Part shown: positions 8,673 to 16,409 of the stretch, one piece after another
Numbering within the stretch: the stretch's first letter is position 1
How the letters are laid out: each line of letters starts with the position of its first letter
Assembly (NCBI GenBank): GCA_036960605.1
Contig: JBALXI010000021.1
Span: 1 to 64,000 of the forward strand
DNA length: 64,000 bases
From: Oleispira sp036960605
GTDB taxonomy: Bacteria; Pseudomonadota; Gammaproteobacteria; Pseudomonadales; Oceanobacteraceae
Reading direction: 5' to 3'
Translations under genes and position numbers: made by a program
The notes under the pieces: generated by a model
The model's database searches: none
Told to the model about the DNA's origin: nothing
Seen by the model: the letters and a program-made list of their open reading frames with translations, nothing else

Positions 8673-8848
8673 AACGAAACCTTATAATTATTATCTTATG
8701 GCTATGATTAAAAATTAGCCGCTAGTGTAACCTGAGAGATAATTAAGAGAAGGTGATTTGATGACGCAATAGCGACTGAAAATTCATTATTCAGTCAGTA
8801 TTAAACTGTTGCGTCAGGCTACTTGCAAAAGCGAGCTAACAATCATCG

Positions 8849-10117
8849 CTACCAAGGCGTTTGAATACCGAGTTTATTGGCAACTCGTAGCGAAGATCGC
8901 ACGCCGGCTTCTAATAATGGAATGCCACCGCCTAGGTAAGATCCGCAAAACCAAATACGATTATCAGCTTGCTGCATCGAATCGTGAATGCTCTGTATAT
9001 GCTGTAAAGCATCAAAGCTCATAACGGGACGTTCGAAGGTAACGCTGGCTAAAATTGTTTCAGGATTGATTTCTGTGGTCGGATGCCAAGTCTGAAAAAC
9101 GGGTAAGCAATCTTTTACCGTCGTCATCGATTTATTTAAGCAAACGGTGGCCATGGGTCTTTGTTGAGCTTGATCGACAGAATAGCAAACAGGGGAAATG
9201 TCTTGCCAAGGACGCGGATAAATACTGCTGTCTCTGTGCACGACCATTTCGCTGGTTTCAAATTTGATCTGATTAAAGTGAGCTGCCAATTCTGGCTGAT
9301 CTGCAGCAATCATCGGACCAGCATGTTGCGGTTGAGTCGCCACGATAACGTGATCGAAAGAATAATCTTCTCCCGACGTCAGTGATAATTTAATGCCTGC
9401 GCCAGTATTCGTAATGTGTTCAATCTGGCTATGAGTTTTAATATCATAGCCTTGAGTAATTTTGGCAACAATATCAGCCACACCATGTGTAGCTTTCCAA
9501 ACACCTTCTTCGGCAACACCACAGGCGAGGTAATCAATAATGATGCTGGCAGGGTATTGTTTAATGCTGTCGTAATCACAGGTGCATATCGTTGCCAGCA
9601 TCGGTAGCAAAACTTGATCGACAAAGGCAGGCTTCGCATGTGGCCATTCTAATAAAAATTCGCCAAAAGTAAGGTCATACATCAGGGCGATATTGATTTT
9701 TTTTATTTCATGAAAAAATTTAATCGCCGCCATACCATGGATTAAGTTCGTTCGTGATAAACGTTTGGGGCTGTTTAAAAAAGAGAAACTGTATTTACCA
9801 AGATGATAGTTTTTATAATGAAAAACATCGCCGCCAGTATGGGTGAAAAAGGCCCCAGCATGATCGGTTCTTTCTATATCAACCCCTAAGGTTTGATATA
9901 GCTTGAATAGTTCATGGTAATACCCCGCGGTGATCACTCGCAGTGGAATATCAATTTCAACTCTATTGCCATCATCACCCACATCGACAGCATAAGCGCC
10001 CATACCGGGTGCGGCATGGCGTTCAAATAAGGTAACTTGATATTTGTCTTTTAAAAGCCAAGCGGCTGATAACCCTGCAATGCCACTACCAATGACGGCT
10101 AACGTTGGTTTAACCAT
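8849..10117 (-). CDS. FAD-dependent amine-oxidase-type oxidoreductase
   Basis: A 422-residue flavoprotein. The N-terminus carries the Rossmann motif GSGIAGLSAAWLL (~10-22) followed by an acidic 'LFERH' end, and the C-terminus has a FAD-contact region 'WFCGSYLGGGIPLLEAGVRS'. It belongs to the NAD(P)-binding/flavin amine oxidase superfamily, in the group with phytoene-desaturase-like and 'NAD/FAD-binding protein' members often found near cyclopropane fatty-acid synthases. No such partner is adjacent here. GGATAGATA precedes the ATG. The substrate is unknown. Confidence 0.85.
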   Translation of the reverse strand: MVKPTLAVIGSGIAGLSAAWLLKDKYQVTLFERHAAPGMGAYAVDVGDDGNRVEIDIPLRVITAGYYHELFKLYQTLGVDIERTDHAGAFFTHTGGDVFHYKNYHLGKYSFSFLNSPKRLSRTNLIHGMAAIKFFHEIKKINIALMYDLTFGEFLLEWPHAKPAFVDQVLLPMLATICTCDYDSIKQYPASIIIDYLACGVAEEGVWKATHGVADIVAKITQGYDIKTHSQIEHITNTGAGIKLSLTSGEDYSFDHVIVATQPQHAGPMIAADQPELAAHFNQIKFETSEMVVHRDSSIYPRPWQDISPVCYSVDQAQQRPMATVCLNKSMTTVKDCLPVFQTWHPTTEINPETILASVTFERPVMSFDALQHIQSIHDSMQQADNRIWFCGSYLGGGIPLLEAGVRSSLRVANKLGIQTPW

Positions 10118-10231
10118 TATCTATCCAAAACCGATTTTATTAGTTTAAATTCTATCATTTATCATGCTGAAGTATTGTTCTAATTATTAACACTCTGTGT
10201 CATCACACGTCGACTAAGAAGCGAGTTATGC

Positions 10232-10245
10232 TTGATTTAGATCAT
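10232..10245. promoter_or_regulatory. FNR/Anr-like box
   Basis: TTGATTTAGATCAT differs from the FNR/Anr consensus TTGAT-N4-ATCAA only in the last base. It lies between two divergent flavoprotein genes, about 85 bases from the UbiM-like start and 115 bases from the amine-oxidase-like start. If functional it would tie one of them to oxygen supply. It is a single match and could be chance. Confidence 0.45.
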
Positions 10246-10329
10246 GAGCAGAATATAACAAGCTGATACTGTAATGCGCAATTGAAAGTCTTGTTCATTA
10301 AGCTCATAGGTCGGCTAAATAGGTACATT

Positions 10330-11535
10330 ATGGATACTAAGAATGTTGATGTCGCTATTATTGGTGCTGGCCCCGCGGGGTTAAGTTTTGCTTTGAGCTT
10401 AGCCAAGACGGGTTTGAAAATTGTCTTATTGGATCAGCAGCCAATAGACCGCATCGCCAAACCTCAGCTGGATGGCCGTGATATAGCAATGACTCACTTG
10501 TCCAAAGCGATCTTGTTGGAACTGGGTGTTTGGCAGCGCTTTGCAGAAGACATCGTACACCCGATAAAAGAAGCCAAGGTGATTAATGGTCAGTTTGGCT
10601 CGAATAAGCATTCGTTGTTAAAAACTCCTGCTTTGCATTTCGAACGTACTGACGATGCTAAAGCGCCTTTAGGCTATCTCGTAGCAAACTATCAAATTCG
10701 GCAGGCGCTGTTCGATCAAGCGGCCGAGCATGACAATATCGAGATAATGGCCGCACAAGAAGTTAACTACGTTAAGACATTCGCTAATCGCGGTGTGATA
10801 GAAACGAATGATTATTCGATTAATGCCTCTTTGGTGGTTTCAGCGGACAGTCGATTTTCAACGACCCGTCGCATGATGGGGTTATCGGCCAAGATGAAAG
10901 ATTTTGGCAAGGTGATGATCGTTTGCAATATGAAGCATACGCAAAGCCACGAAAATACAGCGCAAGAATGTTTTCAGTATGGGCGTACCTGTGCGATTTT
11001 ACCGTTAGGCGAAGGTGTCTCTTCTATTGTGATTACCGTGTCTGCCAGTGATGCCAAACGCTTAACGGATCTGTCTATAGAAGAATTTAATGGCCAAGCG
11101 TATGGGATGTTCGATGGTCGCTTAGGTGAGATGGAATTAGTAACCGAGCGTCATTCTTACCCTTTAGTCGGTGTCATATCCAATCGTTTTATCGCTAACC
11201 GTTTTGCTTTAATTGGTGATGCGGCTGTAGGGATGCATCCGGTGACAGCCCATGGCTTTAACTTAGGTTTACGCTCCGCAGATACTTTGGCAGAACAAAT
11301 TATTAAAGCGCAGCAGAGTGGCAAAGACATTGCTTCGCGCTGGGTTTTACACAGCTATGAAATTCGCCATCAACTTCTAAGCAAGCCGCTGTATGAAGCG
11401 ACTAATGCGATTGTCGATTTATATACCAATGATCAGCCGTTGGCCAAGCTGGCTCGAAAAGCTGCGCTGCATGTCGGCAATCAGTTTATGCCGTTTAAAC
11501 ATGCAGTGACCAATAGGCTGACTCAGATTCGATAA
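10330..11535 (+). CDS. ubiM: UbiH/UbiF/VisC-family ubiquinone hydroxylase, probably UbiM
   Basis: A 401-residue class A flavin monooxygenase. It has the N-terminal dinucleotide motif GAGPAGLSFALSL, a middle 'DGRDIAMTHLS' segment and the C-terminal FAD motif 'ALIGDAAVGMHPVTAHGFNLGL' split around GDAAVGMHP. In UbiF/UbiH the corresponding text reads more like 'GNAAQTLHPIAGQGFNLGL'; the version here is the one I associate with UbiM, the single hydroxylase that acts at several ring positions of ubiquinone precursors. The sub-family is therefore tentative. The ATG at 10330 is preferred over a TTG at 10282 because the Rossmann strand follows it directly and AGG lies six bases before. An FNR-like box lies upstream. 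Confidence 0.75.
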   Translation: MDTKNVDVAIIGAGPAGLSFALSLAKTGLKIVLLDQQPIDRIAKPQLDGRDIAMTHLSKAILLELGVWQRFAEDIVHPIKEAKVINGQFGSNKHSLLKTPALHFERTDDAKAPLGYLVANYQIRQALFDQAAEHDNIEIMAAQEVNYVKTFANRGVIETNDYSINASLVVSADSRFSTTRRMMGLSAKMKDFGKVMIVCNMKHTQSHENTAQECFQYGRTCAILPLGEGVSSIVITVSASDAKRLTDLSIEEFNGQAYGMFDGRLGEMELVTERHSYPLVGVISNRFIANRFALIGDAAVGMHPVTAHGFNLGLRSADTLAEQIIKAQQSGKDIASRWVLHSYEIRHQLLSKPLYEATNAIVDLYTNDQPLAKLARKAALHVGNQFMPFKHAVTNRLTQIR

Positions 11536-11588
11536 TGAGATAACCTGCTCAAGATATTTGAATATTGCTAGACCTAAAAGGACATAAC

Positions 11589-12725
11589 TTGAGCAAGTTC
11601 ACCCGCTTTATTCGCCATCAGCAGCGTGTCCGACATGCTGTCTATCAAACAGAAAAAACAATTAAGCGTGCCGTATGGCGTACTGCTTCGATTATGCTGT
11701 GCTTGATTGCTGTGCATGCGAGCTTGATGGTTTACCTCGAAGGCATGACCCTTTGGCAGGGTATTTGGTTAACGTTAACCACACTCACTACCGTAGGCTT
11801 TGGGGATTTGTCCCCCGTTACGCCGATTGGTCAAGCTGCAACGATCGGCTTGATGTATCTTTGTGGTATCACCTTGATGACGTTTTTAATCAGCGACTAT
11901 GTTGATTTTCGCATCGCTCGCCGTGAAAAAATTCGCACCGGACATTGGAATTGGAATATGGAAGAACACATCCTGATAATTAACTCGCCTAAATATAATC
12001 GCGAGAATTATTTTATCCGCTTAATTACTCAGATTCGTGAGAATGCTGACTATGTAGAAATTCCGGTGCAATTATTAAATACCGATTTCCCCGATGGTTT
12101 ACCCGATTGCATTCGTGAACTAGGTGCTGTTCACGTTCACGGTACGCCGAGTAATCCAGTTGATTTAAAACGTGCCGGCGCTCATAGAGCAAAGCATATT
12201 GTGGTGTTAGCCCGGAATGAATATGCCAGTGATAGTGATAGTTTTACGTTTGACGTCGCTCATCGTTTGAACGAGCTTCATGTCTGCCATAAAGCCATTG
12301 TTGAATGTGTGATTGATGATAACCGCCCGCGCATCAAAGAGCTGGGAGTTAAATCCGTTTTAAGACCGATTCGTTCGTACCCTGAAATTGTGGTGCGCTC
12401 TATGGATGCACCAGGTTCGGAAGTGATTATCGAAGATATGTTTACCCGCGCCAATGATCACCCGCATCGCTATCCTGTTTGGCTTGAAGGTGAACCTTGG
12501 GCTGACGTAGTGAATGCCTTGATTCAAGCAAATTTGGGTACCGCATTAGGTTATGTGACGAAAGACGGTGATGTGATTGCTCATCCTAAAGGTGATGAAC
12601 ATGTGCATGCGCAATCATTGCTGGTATTAGTGAAAACAGAATTTCAGCCAACCGAAAAAGCGGTGACTCAAGCGTTGGAAGATTATTTTCAGAAACAAAT
12701 ATCGGCCAGCCGGACTCATTCTTAA
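11589..12725 (+). CDS. Two-TM potassium channel with TrkA-N (RCK) domain
   Basis: A 378-residue ion channel. One transmembrane helix (~30-52) precedes a pore loop with the selectivity filter TTVGFGD (near residues 69-75), then a second helix (~85-105) and a long cytoplasmic TrkA-N/RCK-like nucleotide-binding domain. This is the KcsA/VKC architecture of a potassium channel. The TTG at 11589 was chosen because AAGGA lies just upstream; a TTG at 11565 is also in frame. It begins 53 bases after the UbiM-like gene and may be co-transcribed. Its stop codon lies inside the stem of a perfect hairpin at 12711-12742. Confidence 0.88.
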   Translation: MSKFTRFIRHQQRVRHAVYQTEKTIKRAVWRTASIMLCLIAVHASLMVYLEGMTLWQGIWLTLTTLTTVGFGDLSPVTPIGQAATIGLMYLCGITLMTFLISDYVDFRIARREKIRTGHWNWNMEEHILIINSPKYNRENYFIRLITQIRENADYVEIPVQLLNTDFPDGLPDCIRELGAVHVHGTPSNPVDLKRAGAHRAKHIVVLARNEYASDSDSFTFDVAHRLNELHVCHKAIVECVIDDNRPRIKELGVKSVLRPIRSYPEIVVRSMDAPGSEVIIEDMFTRANDHPHRYPVWLEGEPWADVVNALIQANLGTALGYVTKDGDVIAHPKGDEHVHAQSLLVLVKTEFQPTEKAVTQALEDYFQKQISASRTHS

Positions 12726-12742
12726 GTTTAAGAATGAGTCCG
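12711..12742. terminator. Hairpin between convergent genes
   Basis: CGGACTCATTCTTAA (12711-12725) and TTAAGAATGAGTCCG (12728-12742) are perfect inverted repeats separated by two bases. It starts within the potassium-channel coding end and faces the convergent TonB receptor gene. There is no clear T-run on the plus strand, so the terminator role is likely but not certain. Confidence 0.6.
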
Positions 12743-12767
12743 CTAATTTCTAGAACTAGAGCTAGAA

Positions 12768-14810
12768 CTAAAATTTAGCCTTGATGCCGAACGTTGGCAT
12801 CATAGGTAAGCCTACTTCTTGTTCTTTCTCGCTGTAATCCGCTTCGCTATACGAATAACCGGTCACATTTCTTTGATTGTAAACGTTCAGAATTTCTACG
12901 TATAAATCCATATCCCAACTTGGATAGTGAAAAGTACGATCAGCACGAACATCTAAACTATGGCTCGCTGGTAGACGTTCTGAATTGAGTGTGCCGTATA
13001 CCGGATCATAAAGTTCAGGATCGTCAGCATTTTGATTAGCCGTGATTAACGGCGTAACCAGTTGGCCACTTTGATAGCGCCATTTAAATCCTAGCTGCCA
13101 AACGGGGTTGATTTGATAACTACTGACAAGGTTCACGATCCAGGGTTGATCGTAGTTGTATTTAAAATCTTCTCCCGTCAGAGTGTTTTTTCGTTTTGTT
13201 TCAGAGTAAGCAACGGATAACCAACCATACCAATTTTCTGATAATGTTTTATTGGCGAAGAATTCTAATCCCCAAGCTTCACCATGGGCATCATTGGTAT
13301 AGCGAGGGAGTTCTTCGTATTGCTCTGGGGTTAAAGTCGGATAGTTATCGTAGCTTGGGCGAGATACGACTAACTTGTCCATCATCTTGTAATACGTTTC
13401 GACTTTCCAAAACCAACTTTCATCGAATTGATTTTCTAAGCCCAATTCGTAATGCGTTGCTTCCGTTTGTTTTAAATCACGGTTGCCGAATTCTTTGGTA
13501 TAGCTGCCAAAATTATCTGGCAACTTATGGTAATCGCCATAAGCAGAGGTAAAGGCCCAATCATTGGCAAACTCATAACGGCTTTGCACTTTCGGTTCGA
13601 TAAAAGTTTGCTGAGTATAATCATCGTGAGCAATGGCAATGCCTGGAGTTAGCGTCCAAAAATGAGTCACCGCCCAATTGTCGGCTAGGTTTATATCGTA
13701 GTTATTGATGCTTAAAGTATCTTTCGCCGTAATGGTTTCTATACCATCAACCAAGCGGCAATCGACGCGAAACTCATCACAAGGAGGTCCATCAAATACG
13801 CCATCAAAAGCAATATTCTTTAGCGTGTAATCAGCACCCCATAAAATTTCGTGCTGTAGGTTTATGATCGAAGACCACTGGCTGCGTAAAGAATAATCTA
13901 CGGTATTGATATCCAAAGCGATATTGCTACCGACAGAGAAATCAAAGATCTGAGATAAGCGTGAAAGCGATGTGATGCGGCTATTGCCTTCATCATCGTA
14001 TTTTTCCCAAACGAGACCTTGGCTATCAAAATATGATGAGAATTCAGCGCCGCCGGAGAGGCCAGGATCTTGTTTTACTTCATCAGAATCTTCATCGAAT
14101 AAAATTCCGGCTTTATCTCTAGCACCTAAAATATTAAAACTGACTTTTTCTTGGTCAGAAATAGTGTATTGATACTTGCCCTGGTAGTCATAATATTCAG
14201 GAACCGTGGTGAGCTCAAAATCTTCATCGTCTAAAAAGTTTTCAATATAATATTGGAATAAACTTTGGCGTGCAGATAAGTAAAAGGCTTGTCTCTCATC
14301 AATTTGGCGTTCCAAGAAAATACTGGCTTTTAATACACTTAAGTCGATGATTGTTTGTGATTGATCGAGATAAGGATCTCGTGTATTGGCCGCAATGACA
14401 GCTCCCGTGGCATCATGATACTGGCTCGCGAATGCCGCAGAGTCGAGCATGAAGTCTTTTAACGAATTGTCATTCAGGATACTTGAGCGGTCGGTATGAA
14501 ACATGTATCCGACAGGCATAAAGTCGATGAGATAGCGATTGTCGGCAGGGGATGAGCCTCTAACGGCAGGGGCGGAGGTATCACCTCCTGCAAAAGTAAC
14601 GCCTGGTAAACTGGCAATCGCTTGTAATGGGTCGTTGCCTGCACCGGGAACTTTCAACAGTTTATCGAGGGTCACCTCGGTGGCTGATTCTTCTTTGTGC
14701 TGAACGGTGATCGCATCCAACTCAACTATTTCCCCAATATTCTCTTCTGCCAAACTCGGCAGAGAAATTACAAGCGAGAAAGTGAGTATGGCTGTTTTAT
14801 TGAATAACAT
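12768..14810 (-). CDS. TonB-dependent outer-membrane receptor
   Basis: A 680-residue TonB-dependent receptor. It has a signal peptide (~1-21, ending SLAEE), a plug domain ('LLKVPGAGNDPLQAIASLPGV', shown here in parts: LLKVPGAGND then LQAIASLPGV, with 'PAVRGSSPADNRYLID'), and a C-terminal beta-barrel ending in Phe (GIKAKF), as usual for barrel insertion. AAGGGA upstream supports the ATG. No regulator, Fur or Zur box is evident in the 157 bases upstream, and no transporter is adjacent, so the ligand is unknown. It is convergent with the potassium channel and divergent from hisA. Confidence 0.9.
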   Translation of the reverse strand: MLFNKTAILTFSLVISLPSLAEENIGEIVELDAITVQHKEESATEVTLDKLLKVPGAGNDPLQAIASLPGVTFAGGDTSAPAVRGSSPADNRYLIDFMPVGYMFHTDRSSILNDNSLKDFMLDSAAFASQYHDATGAVIAANTRDPYLDQSQTIIDLSVLKASIFLERQIDERQAFYLSARQSLFQYYIENFLDDEDFELTTVPEYYDYQGKYQYTISDQEKVSFNILGARDKAGILFDEDSDEVKQDPGLSGGAEFSSYFDSQGLVWEKYDDEGNSRITSLSRLSQIFDFSVGSNIALDINTVDYSLRSQWSSIINLQHEILWGADYTLKNIAFDGVFDGPPCDEFRVDCRLVDGIETITAKDTLSINNYDINLADNWAVTHFWTLTPGIAIAHDDYTQQTFIEPKVQSRYEFANDWAFTSAYGDYHKLPDNFGSYTKEFGNRDLKQTEATHYELGLENQFDESWFWKVETYYKMMDKLVVSRPSYDNYPTLTPEQYEELPRYTNDAHGEAWGLEFFANKTLSENWYGWLSVAYSETKRKNTLTGEDFKYNYDQPWIVNLVSSYQINPVWQLGFKWRYQSGQLVTPLITANQNADDPELYDPVYGTLNSERLPASHSLDVRADRTFHYPSWDMDLYVEILNVYNQRNVTGYSYSEADYSEKEQEVGLPMMPTFGIKAKF

Positions 14811-14967
14811 AGAACATCCCTTTATTAAGATCTTAGCGCTGTAGGATAATGCAGCCTTGCTGAACCTAGGCTGAACAAGCTAACACAGGCTTTTAATATC
14901 CGATATAATAGCGCTGCAATCTCTTTTTATGAATAGTCTTTATGACTGTCTTTTATAGGTAATAATT

Positions 14968-15723
14968 GTGACTCAGTTTCGCCCGTGCATCGATTTACAC
15001 CAAGGTCAGGTAAAGCAAATTGTCGGTGGTAGCTTGAATGATCAAGGTGCTGATACCAACTTTGTTAGCCAGTACGACGCGGCGTATTATGCCGAGCTCT
15101 ATCGACAGCATGATTTGCAAGGTGGCCATGTCATTGCGCTAGGCCCTGGCAATAAAGAAGAAGCTTTAAAAGCCTTAGCGGCTTGGCCTAACGCGCTGCA
15201 GTTTGGTGGAGGCGTGAATCAAGGCAATGCGACTGAGTTTTTAACCGCGGGTGCTAGTCATGTCATTGTGACCTCTTATTTGTTTGAAAACGGTCAGTTC
15301 TCTTGGGAACGCTTAGAAGCGCTTAAAGCGGAAACGGGCAAAGAGCGCTTGGTGTTAGATTTAAGCTGTCGTCGTACCGATTCTGGTTGGAACATCGCAA
15401 CGGATCGCTGGCAGACAGTGACGCAAACCGCTGTTGATAGCCAAACTCTCGCTGAACTGGCGAATCACTGTGATGAATTTCTAATTCACGCGGCTGATGT
15501 TGAAGGTTTACAAGCGGGCATCGATGAAGAGCTTGTGACTTTGTTAGGGCGCAATGCCACTATTCCTGTGACGTATGCCGGTGGCGCTCGTTCACTACAA
15601 GATCTGCAGCGTGTCAGTGAGTTATCGCACGGCAAGGTCGATCTCACCATCGGCAGTGCACTAGATATCTTTGGTGGTAAGGGTGTGACGTTAGAAGAAT
15701 GCCTTTCTTGGAATCGTCGTTAG
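14968..15723 (+). CDS. hisA: HisA-type isomerase of the eukaryotic (HIS6) type
   Basis: A 251-residue TIM-barrel protein matching eukaryotic phosphoribosylformimino-5-aminoimidazole carboxamide ribotide isomerase (yeast HIS6). Shared segments include 'CIDLHQGQVKQIVGG', 'TNFVSQYDAAYYAELY', 'VLDLSCRRT', 'EFLIHAADVEGLQAGID' and 'VDLTIGSALDIFGG'. It would convert ProFAR to PRFAR in histidine synthesis. The start is GTG, preceded by AGGTAAT. It is not in a his operon: neighbours are TonB receptors. A strong hairpin follows its stop. Whether the genome also carries a normal bacterial hisA cannot be seen here. Confidence 0.9.
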   Translation: MTQFRPCIDLHQGQVKQIVGGSLNDQGADTNFVSQYDAAYYAELYRQHDLQGGHVIALGPGNKEEALKALAAWPNALQFGGGVNQGNATEFLTAGASHVIVTSYLFENGQFSWERLEALKAETGKERLVLDLSCRRTDSGWNIATDRWQTVTQTAVDSQTLAELANHCDEFLIHAADVEGLQAGIDEELVTLLGRNATIPVTYAGGARSLQDLQRVSELSHGKVDLTIGSALDIFGGKGVTLEECLSWNRR

Positions 15724-15773
15724 AGATCTTCTAGCTATATAGCTCCTCTTTTATTCAATACTACTTCTTTATT

Positions 15774-15808
15774 AGCACTAACCGTCTTTACTTTGGTTAG
15801 TGCTTTGT
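15774..15808 (+). terminator. Probable terminator after hisA
   Basis: AGCACTAACC (15774-15783) pairs with GGTTAGTGCT (15795-15804) across an 11-base loop, followed by a short T-rich stretch. It sits 50 bases after the hisA stop and just before the Zur box. Confidence 0.6.
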
Positions 15809-15823
15809 GCAAAATAGCGCCTA

Positions 15824-15842
15824 ATTGTTATTTTATAACATA
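15824..15842 (+). promoter_or_regulatory. Zur box upstream of the ZnuD-like locus
   Basis: The core TGTTATTTTATAACA (15826-15840) is a palindrome with a three-base centre and closely matches both the Zur consensus and the first box at 3022-3038. It lies about 65-80 bases before the small His/Cys protein gene. The downstream His-rich TonB receptor supports zinc control. Confidence 0.83.
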
Positions 15843-15903
15843 ACGCGGCGATCTTGTGATGTATTTTACACAAGTGAACGGTCTAATTAATCAGGTTGTC
15901 TTT

Positions 15904-16218
15904 GTGACAAATAAATCGATATTCACCCGTTGGCTGCGTTCTAAGCAGCTACCAATGCTGCTTAGCTTTATGCTGATAGCAGTGGCGGCAATGCAAAGTT
16001 TGCATGATCAGCTTGATCATGACGCTTTGGGCACGGCGACGCATTGTGAATTCTGTTTGTTGAGCCACGGTGCTGAAGGTGGGTTGATTCCGCTCGCGAT
16101 CAGTTTACCGACCAGCTTGGTAGATCAAGCTCCAGAAATATTCTTGCCGCTAGTACTGCCCCTCGTCCGTAATTATTCACAATCTGCCCGCGCACCGCCC
16201 TTCATTTCTTCTCTTTAA
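15904..16218 (+). CDS. Small DUF2946-like membrane protein
   Basis: A 104-residue protein with an N-terminal hydrophobic segment, a His/Cys motif region ('LHDQLDHDALGTATHCEFC' in part: HDQLDHD, then THCEFCLLSHG), a second hydrophobic segment and an 'ARAPP' C-terminus. This layout resembles DUF2946 proteins, which are often coded beside TonB receptors for metals. The GTG at 15904 has AGG eight bases upstream; an ATG at 15859 is in frame but lacks a ribosome site. It follows a Zur box and precedes the ZnuD-like receptor by 191 bases. A metal-binding role is inferred. Confidence 0.65.
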   Translation: MTNKSIFTRWLRSKQLPMLLSFMLIAVAAMQSLHDQLDHDALGTATHCEFCLLSHGAEGGLIPLAISLPTSLVDQAPEIFLPLVLPLVRNYSQSARAPPFISSL

Positions 16219-16409
16219 TATTATCTTTGTTTTAGATTATTGATCAGCTCCCTGGCGTTATAAATTCTAACTTCCATTTAAAGATGGAGGTGAGTAATTA
16301 ACATCAATGACGGCTGTTATTTATACGTATTATTTTGAATTCAGTTTAGTTATTTCAGCCACTGTCTGTGAGCGCTAGATTGAGATCGTTTGTGAGAGAA
16401 AGCATTTAA

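Noticed and set aside
10282..10330. TTG start for the UbiM-like protein
   Set aside because: It would put 16 extra residues before the Rossmann strand; the ATG at 10330 has a ribosome site at usual spacing.
16255..16272. GTTATAAATTCTAAC as an additional Zur site before the ZnuD-like gene
   Set aside because: Only the outer bases are symmetric; too weak to call.
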